Assembly (NCBI GenBank): GCA_900315955.1
Contig: ONBC01000035.1
Span: 1 to 64,000, forward strand
Length of the DNA: 64,000 nt
Origin: an uncultured Prevotella sp.
GTDB lineage: Bacteria > Bacteroidota > Bacteroidia > Bacteroidales > Bacteroidaceae
Direction: 5' to 3'
Of this stretch, positions 15,406-24,871 are shown piece by piece; the stretch's first letter is position 1, and the number at the start of each line of letters is the position of its first letter. A program made the translations under genes and the position numbers. A model generated the notes under the pieces. It searched no databases and was not told where the DNA came from. It saw nothing but the letters and a program-made list of their open reading frames with translations.

Positions 15406-17132
15406 AAAAAATTATCTTCTCTCTCATGCTCCTTACGGCATCGCTCTCCGGGTTGGCAAAAGGGAACACGCTCACGCTGCGCGTCCTCGAGACGAGCGAC
15501 GTGCACGGATCATTCTTCCCCTACGACCTGCTCGACCGCAAACCGAAACCCGGAAGCATGGCGCGCGTGAGCAGCTATGTGAACAAACTGCGTAAACAGT
15601 ATGGCAAGAACGTGCTGCTCCTCGACAACGGCGACATCCTCCAAGGACAACCCGTGAGCTACTACTCCAATTTCATCGACACCACACAGACGAACATCGC
15701 CGCACAGGTCATCAACTATCTCGGCTATGACGCGGAGACGATCGGCAACCACGATGTGGAACCCGGGCACCGGGTCTACGACAAATGGATCGCTGCCGTC
15801 AAATGTCCCGTGCTCGGTGCCAACGTCATCAACACAGCCTCGGGCGCGCCTTATCTGAAGCCTTACACCATCATCGAGCGCAACGGATGCCGCATTGCTG
15901 TCTTCGGCATGCTCACCCCCGCCATTCCCAACTGGCTGCCGAAGAACATCTGGAGCGGGTTGCGTTTCGACGAGATGGTGTCGACAGCCAAGCGCTGGAT
16001 GAAAATCATGAAAGAGCAAGAGAAAGCCGATGTTGTCATCGGACTCTTCCATTCGGGAAAGTCGGGCGGTATCACGACGCCGACCTATGAGGAGGACGCC
16101 TCCGAGAAAGTGGCGCGTGAGGTGCCTGGCTTCGACCTCGTCCTTTTCGGTCACGACCACACCCGTCATCTCGACAAAGTCGTGAACATAGCTGGTGACA
16201 CCGTGCTCTGCATGGACCCGGCCAACAATGCCATCACCGTGGCCGATGCCACTCTCTCCCTTAAAAAGAAGCAAGGCAAATGGACCCTGGTTCATAAGAG
16301 CGGCGTCTTACAAGACATCACGAAAGAGCCGGTGGATGAAGAATATCTCCGGCATTTCAAGGCTTACATCGACAAAGTAGACTCCTTTGCCAACGAAAAG
16401 ATTGGCGAGTTCAAGCACACCATCTCGACCAAGGACAGCTACTTCGGCAACTCAGCGTTCAACGATCTCATCCTTAACCTCGAGCTTCAGATCACCCATG
16501 CTGACATCGCGTTCAACGCGCCGTTGTCGTTCAACGCTACCATCAAGGCGGGGCCCGTGTATATGAGCGACATGTTCAAACTTTACAAGTATGAGAACCA
16601 ACTTTATGTCATGCGCCTCACCGGAGAGGAGGTACGTAAGCACCTCGAGATGAGCTACGATCTGTGGATGAACACGATGAAGTCGCCCGACGACCACCTC
16701 CTGCTCCTCGACAGTAGGACACAAGGCGACGCCCAGCGCTTAGGATTCAAGAATTTCTCCTTCAACTTCGATGCCGCGGCAGGTGTCGACTATACCGTTG
16801 ACGTGACGAAGCCCGACGGTCAGAAAGTGACGATCCTCCGTATGAGCAACGGGGAGCCTTTTGACCCCAACCGATGGTACAAAGTGGCGGTCAACAGTTA
16901 CAGAGCCAACGGCGGCGGAGAACTGCTCACCAAAGGTGCCGGCATCCCCAAAGACTCCTTGGAGAGCCGCATCATCTGGCGTTCTGACCGTGACCAACGC
17001 TACTATCTCATGCAAGAGATCAAACGACAGAAAGTGCTTGACCCGCAACCGAACCACAACTGGAAAATGATCCCGGAGACGTGGACCCAACCTGCGGCGG
17101 AGAGAGACCGCAAACTGCTTTTCGGAGAATAA
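15402..17132 (+). CDS. periplasmic bifunctional metallophosphatase / 5'-nucleotidase
   Basis: A 576-residue exported enzyme with a signal peptide (MKKIIFSLMLLTASLSGLAKG). The N-terminal calcineurin-like domain has the metal-binding motifs LETSDVHGSFF, DNGDILQG, GNHDVEPG and FGHDHTRH. The C-terminal 5'-nucleotidase domain (about residues 330-530) contains NSAFNDLILNLELQITHADIAFNAP and the substrate-binding NSYRANGGGELL. It resembles UshA/CpdB-type enzymes that dephosphorylate nucleotides or 2',3'-cyclic nucleotides for uptake. Its start overlaps the ABC gene (ATGA), and the NADH-pyrophosphatase gene follows 8 bases after its stop, which makes a nucleotide-salvage theme plausible. Confidence 0.92.
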   Translation: MKKIIFSLMLLTASLSGLAKGNTLTLRVLETSDVHGSFFPYDLLDRKPKPGSMARVSSYVNKLRKQYGKNVLLLDNGDILQGQPVSYYSNFIDTTQTNIAAQVINYLGYDAETIGNHDVEPGHRVYDKWIAAVKCPVLGANVINTASGAPYLKPYTIIERNGCRIAVFGMLTPAIPNWLPKNIWSGLRFDEMVSTAKRWMKIMKEQEKADVVIGLFHSGKSGGITTPTYEEDASEKVAREVPGFDLVLFGHDHTRHLDKVVNIAGDTVLCMDPANNAITVADATLSLKKKQGKWTLVHKSGVLQDITKEPVDEEYLRHFKAYIDKVDSFANEKIGEFKHTISTKDSYFGNSAFNDLILNLELQITHADIAFNAPLSFNATIKAGPVYMSDMFKLYKYENQLYVMRLTGEEVRKHLEMSYDLWMNTMKSPDDHLLLLDSRTQGDAQRLGFKNFSFNFDAAAGVDYTVDVTKPDGQKVTILRMSNGEPFDPNRWYKVAVNSYRANGGGELLTKGAGIPKDSLESRIIWRSDRDQRYYLMQEIKRQKVLDPQPNHNWKMIPETWTQPAAERDRKLLFGE

Positions 17133-17140
17133 TATTAGCC

Positions 17141-17956
17141 ATGACCTACTATTTCATATTTTGCAAGACAGCACTGCTCCTCCAGCGGCAGGCTGACGGC
17201 ACCCATACCATCCCTTGCACTGAAGAGGTACCGGTGAAGACACACCCCTGGACCCACATCATGAACATCACGCCCATGGAAGACGGAACGGCAGTGAAGA
17301 CGTTCAACATCGAAGACCCCACACACCTTGAGATCCTCAACGACGGTCTCAAGAGCAGCGGATACGACTTCATTGGCCTGCGCGAGTCGTTCTATCATCT
17401 CCCCGTAGAGCTCTATCTCAAAGCCGGGAAGTGCCAAGAACTACTCTACTGGGATCACAACACCCAGTTCTGCGGGGTCTGCGGTGCCCCGATGAAGATG
17501 CACACCGACATCTCCAAGCGTTGCACGCAATGCGGCAAAGAGGTGTGGCCACAGCTCGCCACCGCTATCATCGTGCTCATCCACAAAGGAGACGAGGTGC
17601 TGCTCGTGCATGCCAAGAACTTCAAAGGCGACTTCTACGGGCTCGTAGCAGGATTCGTGGAGACGGGTGAGACCTTGGAACAGGCCGTGGCGCGGGAGGT
17701 CATGGAAGAGACCCATCTGACGATCAGAAACCTCACTTACTTCGGCTCGCAGCCCTGGCCTTACCCCTGCGGACTGATGGTCGGCTTCATGGCAGAATAT
17801 GAGTCGGGAGATATTCATCTCCAGCGCTCTGAGCTCTCACGCGGTGCCTGGTTCCGTTACGACAAGCTGCCTCAGATTCCACAGAAACTGAGTATCGCAC
17901 GCAAGATTATCGACAAGTGGCTGGAACAATATGGCGTGAGAAGCAACCAGCCATAG
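17141..17956 (+). CDS. nudC: NAD(+) diphosphatase (NudC)
   Basis: A 271-residue Nudix hydrolase that cleaves NAD(H) to NMN(H) and AMP and, in E. coli, removes NAD caps from RNA 5' ends. A four-cysteine zinc site is clear (Cys111, Cys114, Cys128, Cys131). The Nudix box runs at residues 171-193, with the REVMEET core. Right after it comes the NudC signature SQPWPYPCGLM. The ATG at 17141 was chosen: a longer frame from 17081 overlaps the nucleotidase by 52 bases and adds no conserved sequence. Length is close to E. coli NudC (257). Confidence 0.94.
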   Translation: MTYYFIFCKTALLLQRQADGTHTIPCTEEVPVKTHPWTHIMNITPMEDGTAVKTFNIEDPTHLEILNDGLKSSGYDFIGLRESFYHLPVELYLKAGKCQELLYWDHNTQFCGVCGAPMKMHTDISKRCTQCGKEVWPQLATAIIVLIHKGDEVLLVHAKNFKGDFYGLVAGFVETGETLEQAVAREVMEETHLTIRNLTYFGSQPWPYPCGLMVGFMAEYESGDIHLQRSELSRGAWFRYDKLPQIPQKLSIARKIIDKWLEQYGVRSNQP

Positions 17957-18053
17957 CCGTACATACCCATACTACACCGTGCAAAAAACGACACATTTTT
18001 GCCCCATTTGTCAGAAATATAGCGTTATGTAGGGTTATGTCGATAAAAAGGTG

Positions 18054-18061
18054 TAACTTTG
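18054..18061 (+). promoter_or_regulatory. -7 element of the AspT-type transporter
   Basis: TAACTTTG, 54 bases before the ATG at 18116. The -33 region is not clear. It implies an AT-rich leader of about 50 bases. Confidence 0.5.
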
Positions 18062-18115
18062 CATGAAAATATTGAAAATAAAAAACATTCTTATTAGAAT
18101 CATTTAAAACACGAA

Positions 18116-19807
18116 ATGGACTGGTTAATCAATCTTTTCACTACCCAGGACTCCGTGGCTCACATCGTGCTGCTCTACGGCATCGTGATCGCCTGCGGTG
18201 TGCTGCTTGGTAAACTGAAAATCGGAGGCATCTCGCTCGGTGTCACGTTCGTCTTGTTCTGTGGCATCATCGCGGGGCACATAGGCTTCACGGCTCCCAC
18301 GCCTATCCTCGGCTTCCTGCAAGACTTCGGTCTGATCCTCTTCGTCTTCTGTATCGGACTACAGGTTGGACCGGGATTCTTCGAGAGCTTCAAGAAAGGC
18401 GGTGTAGCACTCAACGGATTGTCGACCCTGATGATCATTCTCAACATCCTCGTCATGTTCGCCTGCTACTACATCTTCTTCGACACATCCAACAAGACCA
18501 ATCTCCCAATGATGATCGGTGTGCTCTACGGCGCTGTGACGAACACCCCGGGTCTGGGTGCTGCCAACGAAGCGCTGACCTCCATTTTCCCCAATGGTCA
18601 GGTGCCGCAGATCGCCAACGGTTACGCTTGCGCTTACCCGCTCGGTGTGCTCGGCATCATCGGCGCTACCATCCTCATCCGTTACATCACGAAGACTGAC
18701 CTCAAGAAGGAAGAGGCCGAGCTCGAGGCTGAGGAAGCTGCCAACCCCCATGCCAAGCCTGTGGCTCTGACGCTCGAGGTGAGCAACGCTTATCTTGCCG
18801 GCCGTACCCTGGCGCAGGTCAGTGACTTCCTCGGCCGTGACGTCGTCTGCACACGTATCCTGCACGACAACACCGTCTCAATCCCTAACAAAGATACCAA
18901 ATTTGAAGTCGGTGACAAACTGCACATCGTTTGCGCTGAAGCCGATGCCGAGGCAATCAAAGCATTCATCGGCCCAGAGACCGAGTTTGAATGGGAGAGT
19001 GCCAAGGACACGCAGCCTATGATCTCCAAGCGTATCATCGTTACCAACCCGAAGATGAACGGTAAGACCTTAGGAAAGATGCATTTCTCGTCCGTCTACG
19101 GCGTCAACATCACCCGTATCACGCGTCAGGGCATGGATCTCTTTGCATCACGCAACCACCACTTCCATATCGGGGACCGTATCATGGTCGTAGGCCGGGA
19201 GGAGGATGTCAACCGTGTGACAGAACTGATGGGTAACTCCGCACGTCGCCTCAATGTGCCAAACATCGCCACGATCTTCATCGGTATCGTCATCGGTATT
19301 CTCTTCGGTAGCATCCCAATCGCCATCCCCGGTGTGCCTGTACCGCTGAAGCTTGGTCTCGCCGGCGGACCGCTGATCATCGCTATCCTCATCGGCCGCT
19401 TCGGATACCGTATCAAGCTCGTCACCTACACCACGACCTCTGCCAACATGATGCTTCGTGAGATGGGACTCGCGCTCTTCCTCGCCAGTGTAGGCATCAA
19501 AGCCGGTGCAGGATTCGTTCATACCGTTGTCCAGGGTGACGGACTGCTCTATGTGCTTACGGGATTCATCATCACCATCATTCCGATCCTCATCGTGGGA
19601 CCTATCGCCCGGTGGAAGTTCAAGTTCAACTACTTCACGATCATGGGTATGATTGCCGGTACCTACACTGACCCACCTGCCTTGGCTTACGCCAACTCGA
19701 GCTGCTCGAAGGAAGCCCCTGCCATCGGCTATTCCACGGTTTATCCGTTGTCGATGTTCCTGCGTATCTTCACGGCTCAGATCTGTGTGCTTTTCTTTTG
19801 CGGATAG
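18116..19807 (+). CDS. AspT/YbjL-type putative transporter with two RCK_C domains
   Basis: A 563-residue membrane protein. An N-terminal set of about five helices (residues 15-190) ends near [13 protein letters not shown], two TrkA-C (RCK_C) domains follow in the cytoplasm (about 205-380, with [12 protein letters not shown] and [12 protein letters not shown]), and a second set of helices (about 385-563) contains [19 protein letters not shown]. The two membrane halves are related, as in the aspartate:alanine exchanger AspT and E. coli YidE/YbjL. The substrate is unknown; amino acid or dicarboxylate exchange is family inference. It is monocistronic, with its own promoter element. Confidence 0.9.
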   Translation: MDWLINLFTTQDSVAHIVLLYGIVIACGVLLGKLKIGGISLGVTFVLFCGIIAGHIGFTAPTPILGFLQDFGLILFVFCIGLQVGPGFFESFKKGGVALNGLSTLMIILNILVMFACYYIFFDTSNKTNLPMMIGVLYGAVTNTPGLGAANEALTSIFPNGQVPQIANGYACAYPLGVLGIIGATILIRYITKTDLKKEEAELEAEEAANPHAKPVALTLEVSNAYLAGRTLAQVSDFLGRDVVCTRILHDNTVSIPNKDTKFEVGDKLHIVCAEADAEAIKAFIGPETEFEWESAKDTQPMISKRIIVTNPKMNGKTLGKMHFSSVYGVNITRITRQGMDLFASRNHHFHIGDRIMVVGREEDVNRVTELMGNSARRLNVPNIATIFIGIVIGILFGSIPIAIPGVPVPLKLGLAGGPLIIAILIGRFGYRIKLVTYTTTSANMMLREMGLALFLASVGIKAGAGFVHTVVQGDGLLYVLTGFIITIIPILIVGPIARWKFKFNYFTIMGMIAGTYTDPPALAYANSSCSKEAPAIGYSTVYPLSMFLRIFTAQICVLFFCG

Positions 19808-19840
19808 CGTCGAGCACCAGTCTCCCATATTCAAGACAAA

Positions 19841-20323
19841 TTAGAATCCCCGATAAACACTGATTGCCATTAACTTTCCTTTCATTGAATAATCTCTCAA
19901 TGAAGGAATAGTTAATGGCAATTGTCGTATAAGGATATAAGTACGATTCTGCTTTGTTTTTTTGAGTTCAGAAAAATGTACCACACAAATTTTTCGTCTT
20001 CGATTTAAGGGAGGAGAGATCAAGTTGAGTTTCTTGTACAAATCAGAGAGCTGTTTCTCGGGCTCTGTGCACTGCCGTACCTCAACCTGGTTACCGTCGA
20101 TCCGCTTTGCGATAGTACTTACGACTATCTGTGTACCGGCTATTCTCATTACTTCCTGCCATGACATCCTGCTTCCCTTACGCCGAAGCTGATACTGTGT
20201 GGTTGATACAATCCAGTAAGCAAGTACTGCCAGATTAAAATGGGCCTTGATGGCTTCATCCGTCTGATGATAGACAGGACGGATGTCAAGGTCGGTCTTC
20301 AAGGTTTCAAAGATGCTCTCACC
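19841..20323 (-). pseudogene. C-terminal remnant of an IS1634/IS4-type transposase
   Basis: About 160 codons on the minus strand match the end of IS1634-type transposases: ESIFETLKTDLDIRPVYHQ, then AIKAHFNLAVLAYWIV and a long tail. In these enzymes this segment carries the last catalytic acidic residue region and the RP-Y-H signature. An in-frame stop (20324-20326) cuts the reading frame directly upstream, and DNA beyond it shows no transposase N-terminus, so about three quarters of the gene is missing. The frame after that point is a short-repeat sequence. The element cannot encode an active transposase. A long hairpin near its 3' end may be the IS end or a terminator. Confidence 0.75.
19863..19922. 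repeat. 60-bp inverted repeat near the transposase 3' end
   Basis: ATTGCCATTAACT begins the left arm and its exact complement ends the right arm. The inner parts TTCATTGA and TCAATGAA also pair around an 8-base loop, with a small misalignment between. It lies inside the last codons of the transposase relic, between convergent genes. It could be a terminator hairpin or the terminal repeat of the lost insertion sequence. Confidence 0.7.
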
Positions 20324-20329
20324 TCATCA

Positions 20330-20610
20330 ATAAGTAGCACCCCTACACGCTCAGACGGCCTCTTTGCACCGATAAGTAGCACCTCTATGCCCTCAGAGGC
20401 ACCCACCTACAGGCTCCGAAGCCCCCTCCAAGCCTCAGCGGCCCTACTTACAGGGCAGGAGAGCCCCGCTAGACACCCAGCGTCACTTCTGATAGGACAG
20501 GAGCCATGCGCTGAACGCCCAGCGGACGAACATACAGGACACAAGACCACTAATATTCGGATAAATGTGAAGAAAAGAAATAAAAGCTACACTCTCGATG
20601 TCACTTTTTA
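20330..20610. repeat. degenerate direct repeats next to the transposase remnant
   Basis: ATAAGTAGCACCYCTA occurs at 20330 and 20372 (42 bases apart), each followed by a CTCAGA-containing stretch, and the phrase CAGGAG...CGCCCAGCG-like recurs in weaker form further on. A 123-codon plus-strand frame crosses this DNA, but its composition follows the repeats and it runs antisense to the relic, so it was not called as a gene. No other feature was seen up to 20690. Confidence 0.5.
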
Positions 20611-20690
20611 GCCTCCTGTTTCGTTATTTATATGAGCGAGCTCAAAAGAGAACAATAAAAACATTGTATAACAGATAAAATGTAGAAAGT

Positions 20691-21137
20691 ATGAAATTTG
20701 GAGAAACGTTAGTCCTCTTAGGGATTTTTGTAGTGCTTCCGACCATCATCGTTTGGTTGGTGTCACGCTACAAGAAACACGAGACCGACAAAAGGGCCGA
20801 AATAGCTTTGGCCGCCATCGAGAAGGACTCTGACCTGGACTTGGAAGCTTTCTTCAGGAAGATGAACCTGCCGAGCCGCACCATCAAGGAGAAACTGCTG
20901 GACAAATTGCTGTGGGGCTGCATCTTCACCATTTTTGGCGTGTGTATCTATATGGCATTGGCTGTGTTTGGGATGGTCATCGACAGCGTCATTGCTGATA
21001 TGTTCATCGGCCTATCCATGGTGGCAGTACCCTCATTAGGTATTGGCATCGCTTTTCTCATTAATTATTTTGTGGGAAAGAAGGCTCTGAAGCAAGAGAT
21101 GGAGGCAGAATTGAAGCACATGCAGACGGAGGAATGA
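20691..21137 (+). CDS. two-helix membrane protein (DUF6249-like)
   Basis: A 148-residue protein: an N-terminal membrane helix (about 5-24), a charged cytoplasmic segment with EKDSDLDLEAFFRKMNLPSR, then two closely spaced helices (about 77-103 and 108-130) and a charged tail. It resembles the DUF6249 group, small membrane proteins found beside ECF sigma factors in Bacteroidota; the name is from memory and tentative. The stop overlaps the ATG of the sigma factor (ATGA at 21134-21137), so it is the first gene of the sigma/barrel operon. No clear TAnnTTTG promoter was found upstream, which would fit control by an alternative sigma factor. Confidence 0.75.
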   Translation: MKFGETLVLLGIFVVLPTIIVWLVSRYKKHETDKRAEIALAAIEKDSDLDLEAFFRKMNLPSRTIKEKLLDKLLWGCIFTIFGVCIYMALAVFGMVIDSVIADMFIGLSMVAVPSLGIGIAFLINYFVGKKALKQEMEAELKHMQTEE

Positions 21138-21616
21138 ACCACGAGCGATTCATAGCATTGATCCGAACTGAACAGGAGTCGCTCCGGCGGTTCCTTCTCG
21201 CCATCTGCTGCGGCAACAGGGATGAGGCTGACGACATTGCACAGGATGCACTGGTCAAAGCCTATCTCGCTATCGACAAGCATGAGGACCAAGGGAAAGA
21301 CACGGCTTGGCTCTATCGAATTGCATTCAACACGTTCCTCGACACCAGCCGCAGCCGACGCACCCTGCAGCCGATAGAAACGCTGAACGAACAGCCCGAC
21401 TCCTCATTTGCTGCCGACCGCGACTTCCGTTATCAGCCGCTCTATATGGCTCTGGAGCAGTTGCCTCCCAAGGAACGCTCCGCTATTCTGCTCTACTATA
21501 TCAAAGGCTATTCCGTCCATGAGATTGCCGACATCGTGGCCGCAACGGAGGATGCCATAAAACAGCAACTCTCGCGTGGACGCAACAAACTTAAAACCCT
21601 TCTGAAAGATGAATGA
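21134..21616 (+). CDS. ECF-type RNA polymerase sigma factor in an outer-membrane-protein operon
   Basis: A 160-residue sigma factor with region 2 (about 10-80: GNRDEADDIAQDALVKAYLAI and TAWLYRIAFNTFLDTSRSR) and region 4 (about 100-155: LEQLPPKERSAILLYYIKGY, then HEIADIVAATEDAIKQQLSRG). It overlaps both neighbours, by 4 bases upstream and 8 bases downstream, which predicts coupled translation at fixed ratios. The downstream membrane protein is the probable anti-sigma factor and the barrel gene the probable target or sensor. This is inferred from gene order. Confidence 0.9.
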   Translation: MNHERFIALIRTEQESLRRFLLAICCGNRDEADDIAQDALVKAYLAIDKHEDQGKDTAWLYRIAFNTFLDTSRSRRTLQPIETLNEQPDSSFAADRDFRYQPLYMALEQLPPKERSAILLYYIKGYSVHEIADIVAATEDAIKQQLSRGRNKLKTLLKDE

Positions 21617-22010
21617 CGACATAAGACTACAGGCACTTTTCGACAGTTTCCAGCCGACGCCGACCGACAGCGATCTGTTCACCGAACGGCTGGAAAGGAA
21701 ACTCGCCCTCATCGATGAAATCCGACAGGCGCAGGCTGCACAAATACGCCGCTACCGCTTGGCCGTTGTCGCCGCCTTTGTGGCAGGCATTGTCTTCGGC
21801 GGCGGGGTCCTGGCCTTCATTCTCTCCACGCCCATCGATGTGCCCCTATTCTCTTTTGGTATCAAATTCTATCCGTTCTTGTGCATCGAGCAGAACAGCC
21901 GCTTGATCTCCGTGCTGCTTACTTCACTGATGATAACTTTCTGCATCGTAGCCATGATGAACACCCAAGACTTGGTAAGAAGGATGAAGCCCAAGAACAA
22001 GTACATCTAA
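21609..22010 (+). CDS. small membrane protein, probable anti-sigma partner
   Basis: A 133-residue protein. Residues 1-48 are a cytoplasmic, mostly helical segment with LQALFDSFQP and LFTERLERKLALIDEI; this size fits a sigma-binding domain. Two membrane helices follow (about 51-73 and 97-117) with a short external loop containing one cysteine, and a basic tail. It begins inside the sigma gene (8-base overlap). No zinc-binding HxxxCxxC motif is present, so it is not a ZAS-type anti-sigma factor. The role is inferred from position and topology; I do not know a characterised homologue. Confidence 0.7.
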   Translation: MNDDIRLQALFDSFQPTPTDSDLFTERLERKLALIDEIRQAQAAQIRRYRLAVVAAFVAGIVFGGGVLAFILSTPIDVPLFSFGIKFYPFLCIEQNSRLISVLLTSLMITFCIVAMMNTQDLVRRMKPKNKYI

Positions 22011-22037
22011 TCATCCACATCTTAATATTAAACACTT

Positions 22038-24731
22038 GTGAAGCAAGGATTTACCATTCTCGCCCTGGCCGTCGCGTGCCTTTTCCTGTCGCAGAACCTG
22101 AGAGCCGACACCATCAAGGGCTGCGTGGTCGATGCCGAAACGGGCGGACCGCTGGAAGGAGCGGAAGTAGTATTCACTGAAACATCCATCGAAGGGGGCA
22201 GTATGAGTCGCTACAGGCTCAGAACCGACTCGCTGGGCAGGTTCCTGTTTACTTGCACGATGGAGATGTCGAAACTGACCATCACGGCCAATTACTTCGG
22301 CTATCACAGCCAGACGGTGCATCGGATGGGCAACAACGACCGCGACACCATCACCATCGATGACTTCCGCCTGAAGATGGACGAGCATCTGCTGGGCGAA
22401 GTGACGGTGGAGGGACGCGCCCGCCGCTTCTACATGCGGGGCGACACGGTGGTGTTCAATCCCGAAGCGTTCAAGACGCAGGACGGCGCTCGGCTGATTG
22501 AGTTGATAGAGCTGCTGCCGGGCGTGAGTATCAACGACGGCAAACTGCTGTGGAACGGCGAGCCGCTGAAACTGATGATGAACGGTCAGCAGGCGTTCAG
22601 TGAGGCCATGCTAACGAACGTGCTACCCGTGGAGGCGGTGAAGGACATCAAGGCCTACGACCGCAAGAGCGACTTCGAGGAGCGGACGGGCGTAGCCGAC
22701 GGCAAGGAAGAGCATGTGCTCGACGTGACCCTCAAACCCAATTTCATGGACAAGCTCTATGGCGACATCGAAGCGAATGGGATGACCAGCAAGCACTATG
22801 CCGCCCATCTGCGCGCTATGCGAGTGAGCGATACGAATCCACTGATGCTCTATGGTCGCGTGGCCGACGACCCAAAAGTCATCGACGTGACTACCATCAA
22901 CCGTAGCAGTTCACATGGGGGCAACAAGCCCGTGCGTCAGCAGACAGGTGCCGTGGGCTATGCCCATCTGTGGAAACCTGACTACAAAGTGCGGACACCC
23001 AACTTCTGGAGTATCAACGGCGGCGCTAACCACACCGACGACCGCAGCGACAGTTGGGAGAACCGTCAGACCTTCATGCCAGAAAGCACAGCGACGGAGA
23101 CTGACCAGTCGAGCCGCGACTATCAGCACAAGCTGAAGTTGCCAGTCGTTTTCGAATCGTTCTTCAACCTCAGTCCGAATATGATGATGTCATTAGACGC
23201 CAACATTACCTATCAGCGCGATTGTAAGATTTCGGGAAACAGCCAGCAGACTTTCAGCCTCGACACACCCAGCGCGAAGATAAACAGCTCAGACTACCAT
23301 TCGCTGGCAACGGCGGAAGGCTTCTCGACCAACGTCAGGGGCAACTTATCCTCAAAGCTCGACAAGACGGAACTCGGTGCAACGGCTTCCGTGTACTACG
23401 ACAACATGAGGAATGACGGCGAATCGACGGGTTTCTACCAATACTTCCAAAGTGGCACGATGCAGAACGACCGCCAGCATTACCACATGCCCACCCGCAA
23501 CCTCACAGTTGAGGCCAGCCTGCAGGCTCGCAGCGCCTTAGGTCAGAACTTTACGGTCATGACCCGTTGGAAAACCACCTACAACCATAATTTCCGCGAC
23601 GAACAGCGCCATCGTGCCGACACGCTCGACACAGCCAACAGTCTGCGCCGCAAGGACAATTCATGGAGGAATGCCCTCTACGTGGAAGCCAACCTCACGC
23701 TGGGCAAGTTCAGCGTAAAGCCTACGCTAAACCTGAGCCACTGGCATGAGCAGTCGGACTATCGCCGTGGCCGCCTCGACACCCTCGCCCGTCGCAACCT
23801 CTTGTTAGCAATGCCAGCGCTGGATTTGACCTATAAATTGCAGAAGCAGACCCGACTCAACGGCCATGTCGCCTACGAGAGCCAGCGCCCCGACCTCATC
23901 GACTGCATCGGCTACCGCGACGACACCAATCCAATCTACGTCACATTAGGCAATCCCGATCTCAAGACCTCGCACACCCTCAACGCAAGCCTTGGCTTCA
24001 GCACCATGCTCACCAAGGCCAACCAAGTACTGAACGCCTCCGTGGACTACCGCCGCGACTACGACCCCGTCGGCACCGTCCTCCACTACAATTCCCAAAC
24101 GGGTGCCTATTTGTCGCAGAAGCAGAACGTACGCGGCGGCCATCGTTGGGGCGCAAGCCTTCTTTACGAGCGCGACCTCGGCAAGCTTTTTCACCTGAAG
24201 AATAACCTTAGCGAGTCCTTTGACCAGGCCTATGGTATCATGACGCTCGTGGATGGTGCGAACAACATCACCTATAATTGCCAGCGCAGCTCCGACTTCA
24301 CCGACCGCTTGAACTTGGAGTATCGCAATGGTCCGCTATACCTCAGCATGAATCAGAACTTCGCATGGCACCGCTACACCTACAGTGATGCAGCGCAGCC
24401 CAGACAAGACATCTATAACTACCGTGCGGAACTCACAGCCACTTACGAACTGAAGTCTTGGTACTTCTCCATCCTGCCCATCTTCCAGATCGACCGAGGC
24501 TACATCGCCGATGCCATGAACGCCAACCGCTTCCTGCTGAACGCCGGCATCGGCTACAAGTTCCTGAAGAACAAGGCCCGCCTCTCGCTTTACGCCAACG
24601 ACCTCTTCAACCGCGACACCCGCTACCACAGCGACATAACGGCAACATCGCGCACCGAGGGCGGTTCCTCGTTCCTCCACCACTACGTGTCCCTCACGCT
24701 CAATTACAAGTTTGATGCAAAGAAGAAATGA
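22038..24731 (+). CDS. outer-membrane beta-barrel protein, TonB-receptor-like with CarboxypepD_reg domain
   Basis: An 897-residue protein starting at a GTG (22038) with signal peptide MKQGFTILALAVACLFLSQ. Residues 25-115 form a carboxypeptidase-regulatory-like beta-sandwich (IKGCVVDAETGGPLEGAEVV, DSLGRFLF). A plug-like segment follows (VFNPEAFKTQDGARLIELIELLPGVSI, LMMNGQQAF). The remainder is a large barrel (OMP_b-brl_3 type), ending in YVSLTLNYKFDAKKK. No TonB box is obvious. It follows the sigma and membrane genes closely, a common layout for sigma-controlled outer-membrane proteins. The ligand is unknown. Directly after it lie remnants of similar barrels, so the locus once held several. 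Confidence 0.85.
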   Translation: MKQGFTILALAVACLFLSQNLRADTIKGCVVDAETGGPLEGAEVVFTETSIEGGSMSRYRLRTDSLGRFLFTCTMEMSKLTITANYFGYHSQTVHRMGNNDRDTITIDDFRLKMDEHLLGEVTVEGRARRFYMRGDTVVFNPEAFKTQDGARLIELIELLPGVSINDGKLLWNGEPLKLMMNGQQAFSEAMLTNVLPVEAVKDIKAYDRKSDFEERTGVADGKEEHVLDVTLKPNFMDKLYGDIEANGMTSKHYAAHLRAMRVSDTNPLMLYGRVADDPKVIDVTTINRSSSHGGNKPVRQQTGAVGYAHLWKPDYKVRTPNFWSINGGANHTDDRSDSWENRQTFMPESTATETDQSSRDYQHKLKLPVVFESFFNLSPNMMMSLDANITYQRDCKISGNSQQTFSLDTPSAKINSSDYHSLATAEGFSTNVRGNLSSKLDKTELGATASVYYDNMRNDGESTGFYQYFQSGTMQNDRQHYHMPTRNLTVEASLQARSALGQNFTVMTRWKTTYNHNFRDEQRHRADTLDTANSLRRKDNSWRNALYVEANLTLGKFSVKPTLNLSHWHEQSDYRRGRLDTLARRNLLLAMPALDLTYKLQKQTRLNGHVAYESQRPDLIDCIGYRDDTNPIYVTLGNPDLKTSHTLNASLGFSTMLTKANQVLNASVDYRRDYDPVGTVLHYNSQTGAYLSQKQNVRGGHRWGASLLYERDLGKLFHLKNNLSESFDQAYGIMTLVDGANNITYNCQRSSDFTDRLNLEYRNGPLYLSMNQNFAWHRYTYSDAAQPRQDIYNYRAELTATYELKSWYFSILPIFQIDRGYIADAMNANRFLLNAGIGYKFLKNKARLSLYANDLFNRDTRYHSDITATSRTEGGSSFLHHYVSLTLNYKFDAKKK

Positions 24732-24867
24732 CCTGCTGCACCAGCTCAGCAACACTACCTACGAGGTGAACGCCCAGGGCCGCACCGAGACATGGTACCG
24801 CGTCATCCCCAACTACGTCATGCTCCGCGTGGCGTGGCAGTTCAACAAGAATCCGAAGAAGAAATAA
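24715..24867 (+). pseudogene. C-terminal remnant of a paralogous outer-membrane barrel
   Basis: In a frame different from the complete barrel gene and overlapping its end by 17 bases, about 50 codons read RNDLLHQLSNTTYEV and then NYVMLRVAWQFNKNPKKK before a stop. This lines up with the end of the complete barrel (NDLFNRDTRY..., HYVSLTLNYKFDAKKK), so it is the last two strands of a second, related barrel whose main part has been lost. The junction lies in the Lys-rich codons shared by both genes. Confidence 0.7.
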
Positions 24868-24871
24868 CCCC

